From the NCBI GenBank assembly GCA_034440135.1, contig JAWXBP010000016.1, positions 1 through 52,302 on the forward strand: a stretch of 52,302 nt of DNA, in the 5' to 3' direction. Below the pieces are notes generated by a model, which did not search any database, was not told the DNA's origin, and saw only the letters and a program-made list of their open reading frames with translations. The stretch is from Planctomycetia bacterium (lineage in GTDB: Bacteria > Planctomycetota > Planctomycetia > Pirellulales > JALHLM01). This document shows, piece after piece, positions 38,704 through 48,126 of the stretch (position 1 is its first letter; every line of letters begins with the position of its first letter). The translations under genes and the position numbers were made by a program.

Positions 38704-41019
38704 ATGGACCTAGGCCATCGCACGCGAATCGTGTTAGTGATGTTCTTCGCGGTATGGGCCGCCTGCGTCGCATCGTCCGCCGCCCAACCCTTCGAGCCTG
38801 CGCAGCCAGGTAAGTTGCAATCCGATCCCAGCGCCAACGCACTGGCCCTGCGGATTGAATTGTCCGCGGACGGTCGGACGAAGGACATCGATCTCGAACA
38901 ACCGTTCCATGTCGTGCTGAAGAACAACTCAAACGAAGTGCTTCGCATCTGGAATCCGCGCCTTCGCCAAGGCTACCGGCAGCTGTCCTTTCGCTTTCGA
39001 GATCCTCATTCCGAAAAGTCGCTAGTCGTGGCCAAGCGAGACATCAGCGACGATGAGTATTGGAATTCGACGATGAAGCAAGTCGTACCACCTTCGTCAT
39101 CCATCGAAATCGCGCCCGGCGACACCCATTTCATTCGTGTCCGTTTCGCCGACTACGCTAACGAAAACGACGTCTGGGAGAATCTGCCCGATCTCAATTC
39201 ATCGACCCAATTCGAGGTCACGGCGATTTTGGAGTCTTCCGAAAGCGATGGCACCGACAGCTCCGGCGTATGGCATGGAACGATCCAAAGCGATCCCATC
39301 TCCGCCAGGTACATTGCGCCCGACTTAAAGACCGCTCACGACTATCTGGTGGCGGGCTACACGAAACAGGCAATCCAATTGGCCAGCCAGGATCGGCGGG
39401 CGTTACGTCGCCGCGTTGACGAGATGACTCTGCTCCACGTCGCGGCTCAGCGAAACAACGTGGAGGCCCTCACCTGGCTTCTCGAACACGGCGCCGACGT
39501 TGATGCAAAGACGTACAATGACTCCACAGCGTTGCACCTGACGGACGATCCGAAGATCGTCGAACTCCTCCTGACGAAGCACGCCGACGTTTCGCCGCGC
39601 AATTCAGACTCAGCCGACAACCTGCGGTCAGCCTATCATGACGCGATCGAAGAGTTCACGGACGCCCGCGACGAACCTGAGCGCACGAAATGGCGCAAGA
39701 TCATCGACCTTTATTTGACAACAGGCGCGGAGTACGACCTTTTCGCGGCCATTCACTTGGATGATCTGGCGGGCGTTAAGCAGATTCTCGAGGCCGATCC
39801 GCAGCAGGCCAAGAAGCGGTTGTTCCGGAGTCCGCTGCGGATGGCAGCGCGGTTGGGACGCGTGGACATCTGCAAACTACTGATCGAGCAATACGACGTG
39901 GATGTCGACGATTTCGAGGGAGGCAGCGGCTTTCCCATTATCACGGAAGCGGTGCAGTTTCCTGAAATCGTGCGACTGTTGATTGCGAACGGCGCCGACC
40001 TGAAGACCCGGATTACGTGGCGAGGCGGTTGGGGAGGTGGCAAGGCAATTGGCGACAATGCCACTGCGCTTCACTTCGCGGCCTACGCGAACAACGCCGA
40101 GACAGTGACGTTGTTGATCGACAACGGCGTGGGTATTTTCGCCGAAACCCAAGATATCACCCCCAATTTGTCTAAGCAAATGGCCCTCGATGTGGCGGCT
40201 TCTTGCGGCAGTGCCGCGAGCGCCGAGGCGATGATCAATCATCCAAAATTCGACGAAGCGGACGAAGGCGTGCGAAAGAAATTGCTCGACGAGTCCCTGT
40301 GGAAATTCGCGTCCACCATTTGGGTGACCGACAAAGCCGAACGTCCGCGACTGATAGAAGTACTCATTGCCAAAGGGGCGAATCCCAATGTGACCTTATA
40401 CGGCAGGACGGCGTTGCAAAACGCGGTGGCTAGGATTTACCCGTCAGACAAGCCGGACAGCAGGGAAGGCCGCCAGGGCGTCGACGTCTTGAAGCATCAC
40501 GGGGTCAAGGTCGACTTCCATTCCGCCGTGAAATTGGGGGATGAAGAGGCCGTGGCCGCGGCCTTGGCGGCGAATGCCGCGGTGGCCAACGACCTGGGGC
40601 CGGAAGGCCGGCCGGCGCTGCACGTCGCCGTCGATTTCGACCACCGCGGAATCGTAGCCTTACTCATCAAAGCGGGCTGTGATCTGGAGATTCGCAACAA
40701 AAGCAAGTCAACAGGTTCGCCGGATGCGACCGCGCTTCACGCGGCGGCATTCTGGCGCCGAGAGGAGATCGCGCGGATGCTGATTGAAGCCGGAGCGGAC
40801 GTGAACGCGAAGTCGGCGGACGGAGCCACGCCATTGCATGAATCCGCCAGAGTGACCACCATCGCGGTGGCCAAGTTGCTGCTGGCAGCCGGTGCGGACG
40901 TCAACGCTAAGGACAACGAAGGCAATACGCCACTTGACCAGCTGCGTGAGGAGGATGACGAAAACGCCGCCGAGATGGAAAAACTCTTGGCGAAGTATCA
41001 CGCCAAATCCGCACAGTAA
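38704..41019 (+). CDS. Secreted ankyrin-repeat protein
   Basis: This is a large exported ankyrin protein (771 aa). The start at 38704 begins a signal peptide (MDLGHRTRIVLVMFFAVWAACVASSAAA-like); ATG 38653 adds an Arg/Ser-rich leader. The N-terminal 170 residues form a beta-domain of unknown type. Ankyrin units then occur in two blocks: TLLHVAAQRNNVEALTWLLEHGADVDAKT, TALHFAAYANNAETVTLLIDNG and, near the end, ALHVAVDFDHRGIVALLIKAGCDLEIRN, TALHAAAFWRREEIARMLIEAGADVNAKS and TPLHESARVTTIAVAKLLLAAGADVNAKDNEGNTPLDQL. The repeats bind other proteins; the partner is unknown. It is convergent with ahcY, separated by a nested hairpin. Confidence 0.88.
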   Translation: MDLGHRTRIVLVMFFAVWAACVASSAAQPFEPAQPGKLQSDPSANALALRIELSADGRTKDIDLEQPFHVVLKNNSNEVLRIWNPRLRQGYRQLSFRFRDPHSEKSLVVAKRDISDDEYWNSTMKQVVPPSSSIEIAPGDTHFIRVRFADYANENDVWENLPDLNSSTQFEVTAILESSESDGTDSSGVWHGTIQSDPISARYIAPDLKTAHDYLVAGYTKQAIQLASQDRRALRRRVDEMTLLHVAAQRNNVEALTWLLEHGADVDAKTYNDSTALHLTDDPKIVELLLTKHADVSPRNSDSADNLRSAYHDAIEEFTDARDEPERTKWRKIIDLYLTTGAEYDLFAAIHLDDLAGVKQILEADPQQAKKRLFRSPLRMAARLGRVDICKLLIEQYDVDVDDFEGGSGFPIITEAVQFPEIVRLLIANGADLKTRITWRGGWGGGKAIGDNATALHFAAYANNAETVTLLIDNGVGIFAETQDITPNLSKQMALDVAASCGSAASAEAMINHPKFDEADEGVRKKLLDESLWKFASTIWVTDKAERPRLIEVLIAKGANPNVTLYGRTALQNAVARIYPSDKPDSREGRQGVDVLKHHGVKVDFHSAVKLGDEEAVAAALAANAAVANDLGPEGRPALHVAVDFDHRGIVALLIKAGCDLEIRNKSKSTGSPDATALHAAAFWRREEIARMLIEAGADVNAKSADGATPLHESARVTTIAVAKLLLAAGADVNAKDNEGNTPLDQLREEDDENAAEMEKLLAKYHAKSAQ

Positions 41020-41076
41020 AAATCTCCGGCCGCTATGGCGCGTTTGCAAAGCCTCATCTTCTGGCTACCTGATAGC

Positions 41077-41162
41077 GTGGGTGGCTGGGGTCGAGCGTAG
41101 TCGCTCGCCCCCAGCGCATTCGACCTGGGGGCGAATGAGTACATTCGACCCCAGCCACCCAC
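41077..41162. repeat. Nested inverted repeat I between convergent genes
   Basis: Outer arms GTGGGTGGCTGGGGTCGA (41077-41094) and the perfect inverse (41145-41162) enclose an inner perfect 10-bp hairpin, TCGCCCCCAG (41105-41114) with CTGGGGGCGA (41125-41134). AATTTTTG follows on the plus strand. It lies between the ankyrin gene and ahcY, so a bidirectional terminator role is possible. Confidence 0.85.
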
Positions 41163-41198
41163 AATTTTTGATAACGCAGATCTTATTCTTGACCGCGT

Positions 41199-42512
41199 CT
41201 AGTACCGGTAGTAATCCGGCTTGTACGGCCCTTCCGCCGGCACGCCGATGTAGTCGGATTGGGCCTTGGTCAGCTTCGTCAGCTTGACGCCGAGTTTTTC
41301 CAGGTGCAGGCGGGCGACTTCTTCGTCGAGTTCCTTCGGCAGGCGATGCACGCCGAGCGGGTACTTGTCCGGCTCTTGCCAGAGGGCCAGTTGCGCCATC
41401 ACCTGGTTGGTGAAGGAGTTGGACATCACGAACGACGGATGGCCGGTCGCGCAGCCGAGGTTCACCAGGCGGCCTTCGGCCAGCACGAGGATCGAGCGGC
41501 CGCTGGGGAACGTGTAGCGATCCACCTGCGGCTTGATCTCGACCTTCTTAACGTTCTTCTGTCCGTTCAGCCAGGCCATATCGATTTCGAGGTCGAAGTG
41601 GCCGATGTTGCAGACGATCGCGTCGTCCGGCATCACTTCCATGTGCTTGCCCGTGATAATGTCGCGGCAGCCGGTGCAGGTGACGAAGATGTTGCCACGG
41701 GCGGCGGCCTCTTCCATTGTGGTGACTTCGAAGCCTTCCATCGCCGCTTGCAGGGCGTTGATGGGATCGATTTCCGTGACGATCACCCGGGCGCCGAGCG
41801 AACGCATCGAGTGCGCCGAACCCTTGCCGACGTCGCCATAACCGGCGATGACGACGACCTTGCCGGCGACCATCACGTCGGTGGCCCGCTTGATGCCGTC
41901 GGCCAGCGACTCGCGGCAGCCGTAGAGGTTATCGAACTTGCTTTTGGTGACGGAGTCGTTGACGTTGATCGCGGGAACCTTGAGCGTCCCCTGCGCGTGC
42001 ATCTGGTAGAGCCGATGCACGCCGGTGGTGGTTTCCTCGCTCAGCCCGCGAACGTTGGCCAGCAGCTCCGGATATTTCTGGTGAACCATCGCGGTCAGGT
42101 CGCCGCCGTCGTCCAGAATCATGTTCAACGGTTGGCCGTCCGGGAAGAACAGCGTCTGCTCGATACACCAATCGAACTCTTCGTTGGTCATTCCCTTCCA
42201 GGCGTAGACCGGGTAGCCGGCCTTGGCGATCGCCGCCGCGGCGTGGTCCTGCGTGGAGAAGATGTTGCAGCTGCTCCAGGTGACTTCCGCGCCCAGTTCC
42301 TTGAGCGTCTCGATCAGCACCGCCGTCTGGATGGTCATGTGCAGGCAGCCGGCGATCCGGGCGCCCTTCAGCGGCTTGCTCTGGCCGTGTTTCTTGCGCA
42401 GGGCCATCAAGCCCGGCATTTCGTTTTCGGCGAGCTGGATTTCCTTGCGGCCCCAATCGGCCAGCTTGAGATCTGCGACTTTATAGGGAAGCCTGGTTTC
42501 GACCTGCGACAC
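41199..42512 (-). CDS. ahcY: Adenosylhomocysteinase
   Basis: It hydrolyses S-adenosylhomocysteine to adenosine and homocysteine, completing the methyl cycle (437 aa). The NAD-binding site [10 protein letters not shown] is intact, as are [15 protein letters not shown] near the N-terminus, the catalytic lysine/aspartate region ([13 protein letters not shown]) and the C-terminal tail KPDYYRY, which completes the neighbouring subunit's NAD site. The start is GTG 42512 ([15 protein letters not shown]), with AAGGAG about 7 nt upstream; the upstream in-frame extension to 42659 is not homologous. No metK or metH lies nearby. Regulation is unclear: no SAH-type riboswitch fits the 270-bp upstream gap. 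Confidence 0.96.
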   Translation of the reverse strand: MSQVETRLPYKVADLKLADWGRKEIQLAENEMPGLMALRKKHGQSKPLKGARIAGCLHMTIQTAVLIETLKELGAEVTWSSCNIFSTQDHAAAAIAKAGYPVYAWKGMTNEEFDWCIEQTLFFPDGQPLNMILDDGGDLTAMVHQKYPELLANVRGLSEETTTGVHRLYQMHAQGTLKVPAINVNDSVTKSKFDNLYGCRESLADGIKRATDVMVAGKVVVIAGYGDVGKGSAHSMRSLGARVIVTEIDPINALQAAMEGFEVTTMEEAAARGNIFVTCTGCRDIITGKHMEVMPDDAIVCNIGHFDLEIDMAWLNGQKNVKKVEIKPQVDRYTFPSGRSILVLAEGRLVNLGCATGHPSFVMSNSFTNQVMAQLALWQEPDKYPLGVHRLPKELDEEVARLHLEKLGVKLTKLTKAQSDYIGVPAEGPYKPDYYRY

Positions 42513-42782
42513 GTGCTGCTCCTTTGTGTATTCCGCCCAGTTTTCCGGCGTTCGTGCGCCCGCATCCGCCCGTTGCGCTCGTGTGCGAGCACTCCCGGGG
42601 AACTCCGCCGGGTACGATGGGGTCAAACAAAATGATAGGTGGGACGACGTTTCCCGCAAGTGGCGTTTTCACCCCCCTGGGCGATGGAAACGAGCGCATT
42701 TCCGCTCTTTCGAGCGGCTTAGGAACCGCTTAACATCCCGCCCGATTAACTGGCAACTTGGAATTGAGTGAGGAACCGAACC

Positions 42783-43319
42783 ATGCGTAGCAGCTTATGG
42801 ATGTTGGCCGTGCTGGCCGTCGCCGCGTTGGTCCCGACCGCCCAGGCCGGACCGGTCTATTTCCTGGTGGCCGAGTTGCCCGGGGAGGAAGTACATGGCG
42901 ACTCGTATGTCTTGCCGCTAGAGAATCCGCTCGACATCGCCCACGCGCGGGAGTTGATCTCGCTCGGCCCATCGGCCGGCGCGACGATCGCCGTCGCCCG
43001 CATCGCAGAAGGCCCCGACGGCATCAATCGCGACTACCGCGCCGTGGGCCAACCGGCCTGGAATTGGCACGTCACGGAGTTCGTCGGCTTCGCGGACAAC
43101 ACGATCGAAGTCCTCGACGGCTGGCCCAGCGACGTGGAACGGGACGTTCCGGCCTGGATCGGCAACACGAACGGCATGGTCGGCTTCTGGAGCTACACCG
43201 TGGTGGAAGAATTGTCGAACGTGCCGGAGCCGGCAACGTTCGTGATCGCCGCTCTGGCGATTCCGGCTACGATTGGCATCGTCTGGCGGAAGCGCCGCGG
43301 CGCCGGCGATTTTCGTTGA
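42783..43319 (+). CDS. Small PEP-CTERM secreted protein
   Basis: This is an exported protein of 178 aa destined for PEP-CTERM/exosortase processing. The N-terminal signal (MRSSLWMLAVLAVAALVPTAQA) is followed by a mature domain of unknown fold: VYFLVAELPGEEVHGDSYVLPLENP, and AWNWHVTEFVGFADNTIEVLDGWPSD. The C-terminus is a textbook sorting signal: VPEPATFVIAALAIPATIGIVW then RKRR. Its exosortase is not in this window. ATG 42783 follows GAGGAA by about 8 nt. It is divergent from ahcY and directly followed by the larger PEP-CTERM protein (43402). Confidence 0.88.
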   Translation: MRSSLWMLAVLAVAALVPTAQAGPVYFLVAELPGEEVHGDSYVLPLENPLDIAHARELISLGPSAGATIAVARIAEGPDGINRDYRAVGQPAWNWHVTEFVGFADNTIEVLDGWPSDVERDVPAWIGNTNGMVGFWSYTVVEELSNVPEPATFVIAALAIPATIGIVWRKRRGAGDFR

Positions 43320-43401
43320 CCATTCCCCCCATTTCTGAAACACTCACGAGAGGGCTTTTCGGCGGACGCTCGCTCGGCGACGGAACAGACAGAACTTCTT
43401 T

Positions 43402-44868
43402 ATGCGCATCCAACTTCGGTTCCTGGCGGCGGTCTTGGCGGTGGGCCTGATGCTCTGGGGGTGGCGAGACGCCCAGGCGGAGCGATTCATCACGCTCGGG
43501 CCTTCCGACACTTTCGCGCTGGGGCAGCCGATTGTGTCCTTCGAAGTGTTCCAGGACGCGGCCGGGACGCATAGCTTCGGCCCCACGGACGAGCGGAAGA
43601 ACCTGCTCCTCGATACCGGCGCCAACGGCATTTTGCTCGACGGCGGGGCTTACGATGCGCTCCGAGCCCGCGGCTATCAAACTGTCTCCGTTTACGACGA
43701 ATCCGGCGTCGCAGGCACCACGCCGATGGACGTCTCGGAGGCGTATCGTCTCGACTACACGGGTTCCAGCGGACAGCGATTCACGATTCCCGACGCTCGC
43801 ATCATGTCGAACGCGGATCTCGATTTCGGCTCGGCCGCCGGCTTCTATGGGCTGATCGGCATGCCGGGCATGGCGGGCAAGATCATGTCGATGGGCATCA
43901 ACGGCGAGTGGATCTCCAGCGGCGGCGGACTGTCGCTGGGGGCGTTATCGCCGCCCGTCACGTTTCCCGACGAAATGCCGGCCGACGCGGGTCATCGGTA
44001 TCGCGTGCCGCTGAGGATGCAGGACTTCGAGCAGTCTGGCCTGCGCCATCCGAACGATCCGCTGCCGACCTGGGCGCCTCTCCCGTTTACGCCGGTGGAT
44101 GTCGAAGATGCCGGGCAGTCGTTCCGCGGTGAAATGTTGGTTGACACCGGCGCGCAGATGTCGGTCATTTCGCTCGCGATGGCGCTGGCCCTGGGCGTCG
44201 ATGAAAACGGCGACGGCTCAGTCGACGACGACGCGATTGACTTTATGCCCATCACGGGCGTGGGCGGGATTGCGCTGATGCCGGTCGTTCAGGTCGGACG
44301 CCTGAGCGTGATCACCGACGAAGGAATCGAAATCGGCTGGACGGACCTCTCCGTGGGCGTCCGCGATATCGATCCCAGCATCGCCGGCATCTTCGGGATG
44401 AACTTCTTTACCGAAGGCTGGACCGACGCGATCATCAGCGAATTGATCTGCGATCTGTTTCCAGAGTTTTGCACTGGCGAGAGTCCGGAAGGATTTCTGA
44501 ACGACGTCCACTTCGACTTTCGAGACATCGGCTCTGGCCAAGGCAGCATGGTCTTCGATCTGAATCCTGCCAAGGACGTCATCCAAGGTGCCGTCGATGG
44601 CGACACGAACGGCGACGGCGTGGTCAACATCACGGACGCGAACAACGTCCGCAACAACTTCGGCGAGGCCGGTGAAGGGGTACTCGGCGACACGTTTCCG
44701 TTCAACGGCGTGGTCGACGTCGAGGACTTGAACGCCGTGCGCAATAACCTTGGCGCTGGCGCGGCGTCGAATGCCGTGCCGGAGCCGAGTGGGCTGGCGA
44801 TGGCTTTTTGGACGTTCGTGTTGACGATTCCAGCGATCGCGGGACGACGCTTCTTACGCCGCCGATGA
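43402..44868 (+). CDS. PEP-CTERM aspartic protease-like protein with dockerin-like segment
   Basis: This 488-aa exported protein combines three modules. A signal peptide is at residues 1-26. The central region has two pepsin-type catalytic motifs, LLLDTGANGIL at residues 68-78 and MLVDTGAQMSVI at 245-256, each hydrophobic-hydrophobic-DTG, as in two-lobed aspartic proteases of bacterial type. Residues 400-452 are a dockerin-type pair of calcium-binding repeats: GDTNGDGVVNITDANNVRNN and a second, less complete one (FNGVVDVEDLNAVRNNL). VPEPSG at 459 opens the PEP-CTERM signal ending RRFLRRR. Protease activity is likely but unproven. Its last 15 bp overlap the end of the convergent histidine kinase gene. 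Confidence 0.85.
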   Translation: MRIQLRFLAAVLAVGLMLWGWRDAQAERFITLGPSDTFALGQPIVSFEVFQDAAGTHSFGPTDERKNLLLDTGANGILLDGGAYDALRARGYQTVSVYDESGVAGTTPMDVSEAYRLDYTGSSGQRFTIPDARIMSNADLDFGSAAGFYGLIGMPGMAGKIMSMGINGEWISSGGGLSLGALSPPVTFPDEMPADAGHRYRVPLRMQDFEQSGLRHPNDPLPTWAPLPFTPVDVEDAGQSFRGEMLVDTGAQMSVISLAMALALGVDENGDGSVDDDAIDFMPITGVGGIALMPVVQVGRLSVITDEGIEIGWTDLSVGVRDIDPSIAGIFGMNFFTEGWTDAIISELICDLFPEFCTGESPEGFLNDVHFDFRDIGSGQGSMVFDLNPAKDVIQGAVDGDTNGDGVVNITDANNVRNNFGEAGEGVLGDTFPFNGVVDVEDLNAVRNNLGAGAASNAVPEPSGLAMAFWTFVLTIPAIAGRRFLRRR

Positions 44869-46662
44869 ATCCACCGTCGAGCGTTGCACCGGCAGCGGCA
44901 AGTGAATCGTAAACGTGCTCCCCTCGCCCGGGGCGCTGTTCACCGTGATCCGGCCGCGGTGGGCGTAGACGATGTGTTTCACGATCGCCAGGCCAAGCCC
45001 TGTTCCGCCCAGTTTTCGACTGCGGGCTTTGTCGACGCGATAGAATCGCTCGAATAGCCGCGGCTGATGTTCGGCTGGAATGCCGCAGCCGGGGTCGCGC
45101 ACGGCGATCGTCACCTCCCGATCGCTCCGCTCGCCACTGATCGACACGAGACTGCCGGGACCGCTGTATTTGATGGCGTTGTCGACCAGGTTCGCAATTG
45201 CTTGCTCCAACAGCGCGGCGTTGATCATCGCCCGCGTGTCCGCGGCGCAGCGCACTTCGAGCGTGACTTCACGCTCGCTGGCCTTGGCCTGGCATTCCTC
45301 GGCCACGGCTTCCAGCACCGGCTTCACGAAGCTGCTTTCGAGCGTGATTTCCGCCGACGCGGCGCTTTCCTCGATACGGGCCAGGCTCATCAAATCATCG
45401 ATAATCGCGTTAAGTCGGTCGCTTTGCTTAGCCACGATCTGCAAAAACCGCTGGCAATCGTCCGGGTTCGCCATTGCGCCGTCGAGCAACGTTTCGACGA
45501 AGCCCTTGATGGACGTGATCGGCGTTTTCAATTCGTGCGAGACGTTGGCCGCGAAATCGGTGCGCATCGTTTCCAACTGCCGCATCCGTGAGACGTCCTT
45601 CAACACGATCACCGCGCCCTGGAGATTCCCCTTGGCGTCGCGCAAAATCGCGCCACGCGCCTGCAACACGAAGTCATGGGCGTTCGCCCCGAGCTCCAAG
45701 TCTTCTTCGATCGGCGCGCGGCTTTGCAACACGCGCTCCATGAATCCGCGCAACAGAGGATGGCGCACCACTTCATGCAATGAACGGCCTTGAATGCGCG
45801 ACCGCTCGCTCCCCAGCAGCTTGGCCGCGGCGGCATTGAGGCTGAATACCTTGCGATCCGTGCCGACCGCCAGCACGCCTTCGCTCATGCTGGCCAGGAT
45901 CGCGTCATGTTCGCTATTGGTTGTTTCGAGCGCGCGGAGCCGTTCTTCCAGCAGCTCGGCCATGCTCCGAAGGGAGTGCGAGAGCCGATCCATTTCCCAG
46001 GTTTCTGTCTCAGGGAAGGTGTAAGCGAGGTCGCCTTGCGCAAATTGCTCCGCTCCGGCGCGGATTGCGTCCAGCGGCCGACTGATCGAACGCGCTACGT
46101 AAAAGCAAAGTCCGCTCGCTAAGCCCAGGATGACCAACGCAACGATCGCGGCGCGCCATTGGAGCTGCCGGCGGAGCGCCGAGGCCGCGGCCGTGGTGAT
46201 GCCCGAACGGACCGCGCCGATCGTTTTTCCGTCCGCCTTCAGCGGCGCCGCGTAGTAGGACATCGGCTCATGGAACGTCGGGCTCGCGCGGGTCACGCTC
46301 AAAGGATAACCGCGCAATGCCGCAGAAACTTCCGGACGCTGCCCGTGGTTTTCCATCTTGCTCGGGTCTTCCGCCGTGTCGCAGTAGACTTCGCCGGAGG
46401 GAAGGACGACGGTCAGCCGCACGCCCGTTGCGTCGCTGATCTGCCGGCAGATGGCCTGCACTTGCGGCGTTTCTTCTGCCGTTAGCCGCTTCGGCAATTG
46501 CGCGGCCGCCAGGTTAGAGAGCGACACTAGTTGCCGCTGCACATCGGCGTGGGCGAACTCGCCCAACAAGTACGATGCATAAACCGTAACCGCGAGGAGC
46601 GAAACTAACGTGATTCCCAGGTAGCTGGGAAATAGCCGCCAAATCAACCGCCGCGAGGCCAT
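44854..46662 (-). CDS. PhoR-like sensor histidine kinase
   Basis: This is a membrane sensor kinase of 602 aa. TM1 is at about residues 10-33, a periplasmic sensor domain spans 40-165, and TM2 lies near 170-190. A HAMP region follows (SRPLDAIRAGAEQFAQGDLAYTF), then a PAS domain (AILASMSEGVLAVGTDRKVFSLNAAAAKLLG, 254-360), HisKA with NVSHELKTPITSIKGF (H376) and a HATPase domain with N-box NLVDNAIKYSG, and DPGCGIPAEHQPRLFERFYRVDKARSRKLGGTGLGLAIVKHI (G1, F and G2 boxes). It would phosphorylate the adjacent regulator, whose gene ends only 3 bp before it in the same operon. The PhoR-like layout suggests phosphate or envelope sensing; the signal is unknown. Confidence 0.93.
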   Translation of the reverse strand: MASRRLIWRLFPSYLGITLVSLLAVTVYASYLLGEFAHADVQRQLVSLSNLAAAQLPKRLTAEETPQVQAICRQISDATGVRLTVVLPSGEVYCDTAEDPSKMENHGQRPEVSAALRGYPLSVTRASPTFHEPMSYYAAPLKADGKTIGAVRSGITTAAASALRRQLQWRAAIVALVILGLASGLCFYVARSISRPLDAIRAGAEQFAQGDLAYTFPETETWEMDRLSHSLRSMAELLEERLRALETTNSEHDAILASMSEGVLAVGTDRKVFSLNAAAAKLLGSERSRIQGRSLHEVVRHPLLRGFMERVLQSRAPIEEDLELGANAHDFVLQARGAILRDAKGNLQGAVIVLKDVSRMRQLETMRTDFAANVSHELKTPITSIKGFVETLLDGAMANPDDCQRFLQIVAKQSDRLNAIIDDLMSLARIEESAASAEITLESSFVKPVLEAVAEECQAKASEREVTLEVRCAADTRAMINAALLEQAIANLVDNAIKYSGPGSLVSISGERSDREVTIAVRDPGCGIPAEHQPRLFERFYRVDKARSRKLGGTGLGLAIVKHIVYAHRGRITVNSAPGEGSTFTIHLPLPVQRSTVDSSAA

Positions 46663-46665
46663 CGG

Positions 46666-47352
46666 TTACTCCTTGAACCGATAGCCTACTCCCCGGACCG
46701 TTTCGATGTAAACGCCGTAGTCGCCAAGCTTTTTGCGCAGGCCCGCGACTTGGACGTCGACCGAACGCTCCGTCACGGGGTAATCGTCTCCTTTGACGGC
46801 ATCGACGATCTGGTTCCGCGTGAACGCCCAGCCGGGGCGCTGCGCCAGAAAATGCAGCAATCGGAACTCGGTCAACGTCAGCGTCAGTGGTTCGCCGGCC
46901 GCCAGGACCTCGTGTCGCCCCGGGTGAATCACCAACTCGTGCGCGCTGATCGGCTGCTCGGGGCCCATCCGTTCCGCCGCCTTGCGCCGCAACACGGCGC
47001 GGATGCGGGCCAGCAACAGTCGGGGACTGAAAGGTTTGACGACGTAGTCGTCGGCGCCCAACTCCAGGCCGGTCACCTGGTCGGCCTCTTCGGCCTTGGC
47101 GGTGAGCATGATCACGGGGATGGTCTTCGTGCGCGGATCGCCCTTCAACTGCCGGCAGACTTCCAGGCCGTCCACGTTCGGCAGCAGCAGGTCCAGCAGG
47201 ATCAAATCCGGCGCCGTGGTGCGGGCCTCGCGCAACGCCTCCTCGCCGGTGCCGACCCCCGTGACACGGTAGCCTTCCTTGGTCAAGTTGTAGTTGACCA
47301 ATTCCAGCAGGTCTTCCTCGTCGTCCACGATTAGAATGCGTTCGCGCGCCAT
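46666..47352 (-). CDS. OmpR/PhoB-family response regulator
   Basis: This regulator (228 aa) has an intact receiver: acidic pair VDDEED (residues 9-14), phospho-acceptor D54 in LILLDLLLPNVDG, threonine in VIMLTAKAEE and lysine in YVVKPFSPRLL. The C-terminal winged helix-turn-helix (HEVLAAGEPLTLTLTEFRLLHFLAQRPGWAFTRNQIVDAV, VDVQVAGLRKKLGDYG) is of the PhoB type, ending GVGYRFKE. It pairs with the kinase just downstream. ATG 47352 (MARERILIVDDE) is chosen; ATG 47364 is also possible. It shares a 160-bp divergent gap with the plus-strand gene at 47513. Confidence 0.94.
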   Translation of the reverse strand: MARERILIVDDEEDLLELVNYNLTKEGYRVTGVGTGEEALREARTTAPDLILLDLLLPNVDGLEVCRQLKGDPRTKTIPVIMLTAKAEEADQVTGLELGADDYVVKPFSPRLLLARIRAVLRRKAAERMGPEQPISAHELVIHPGRHEVLAAGEPLTLTLTEFRLLHFLAQRPGWAFTRNQIVDAVKGDDYPVTERSVDVQVAGLRKKLGDYGVYIETVRGVGYRFKE

Positions 47353-47512
47353 GTCCCCATCCATTCGCCTAATTTCAGTTCTCTTAAGCATACGATTAGC
47401 CGACGGCAGTTAGCCATTCATTAGCTGAAGATGTGGTTTTGTTGTTGAATTTGTGTTGGTTTGATGTGGACCTCAATTCCCTGGATTCCGCCGGCATCAG
47501 GCGGAGGGCACA

Positions 47513-48112
47513 ATGATCGGCGTCATCGAGCATCCGAACTGGCAAATCGAGTTCTTCCGCTGTCACGACCGGGTCGGGCATCGCATTCTCTGGGGCCCGC
47601 CGGACGCCCAGACGCTGCTGGCGGAGTCGCTGGAAGGGACGCCCGACCAAACGTGGCCCGCGAGCCCGCCGTTCCAGCACGTCCATTTCGAGGCCCGGGA
47701 AAATGGCGCGAACGTGGCCCTGCTGGTCGGCATGGCCGGAAAAAGCCACTGGTCGAGCAGTGTGGAGATCCGTCCCGAGGCCGGCGGCCCGACCTGGGAC
47801 GTGGCCTGTCGCACCAGCGACGTCCCGGAATGGCTGGGGATGAGTTATCGTCTGGCCGTCCCCACGCGCGTGGTCGGCGACCAGATCTGGTTCAACGTGG
47901 AAGGCGAGGTCGTCGCCACCGCGTTGTCGTTCGATGTCGACGCACGCATCCAAGCCGAAGTGACGGGCGGCAACTTGCGCTGGCGCGTGGCGGCGCCCGC
48001 CGTCAGCCAGCCGCGCACGTTCCGGTGGCGTTACTCGTTCATTTCCACCGTGGCCGACGAAGAACCGACGGATGAGGGCTTGACCGACGACGGCCAAGCA
48101 ACCGAAGCGTAG
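47513..48112 (+). CDS. Hypothetical protein, 199 aa
   Basis: No family is recognised. GCGGAGGG lies 4-6 nt before ATG 47513, so the start is well supported. The protein reads as a single, acidic, probably soluble domain: FFRCHDRVGHRILWGPPDA, HVHFEARENGANVALLVGMAGKSHWSSSVEI, WLGMSYRLAVPTRVV and WRYSFISTVADEEPTDEG. The pattern of alternating hydrophobic residues suggests an all-beta fold. No signal or membrane helix is seen. It precedes a small membrane protein by 14 bp, so the two are probably co-transcribed. Confidence 0.65.
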   Translation: MIGVIEHPNWQIEFFRCHDRVGHRILWGPPDAQTLLAESLEGTPDQTWPASPPFQHVHFEARENGANVALLVGMAGKSHWSSSVEIRPEAGGPTWDVACRTSDVPEWLGMSYRLAVPTRVVGDQIWFNVEGEVVATALSFDVDARIQAEVTGGNLRWRVAAPAVSQPRTFRWRYSFISTVADEEPTDEGLTDDGQATEA

Positions 48113-48126
48113 CCTTTCGTGCTTGC

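Noticed and set aside
41259-42635. 458-codon plus-strand open frame opposite ahcY
   Set aside because: It lies fully opposite a textbook adenosylhomocysteinase and has no recognisable domain or signal.
42513-42782. Possible SAH riboswitch upstream of ahcY
   Set aside because: The minus-strand sequence has GGAGTGCTCGCAC and AACGCC, which loosely recall the motif, but the conserved GAGGAGCGCUGC-type core, the following pseudoknot half and the expected stems do not line up.
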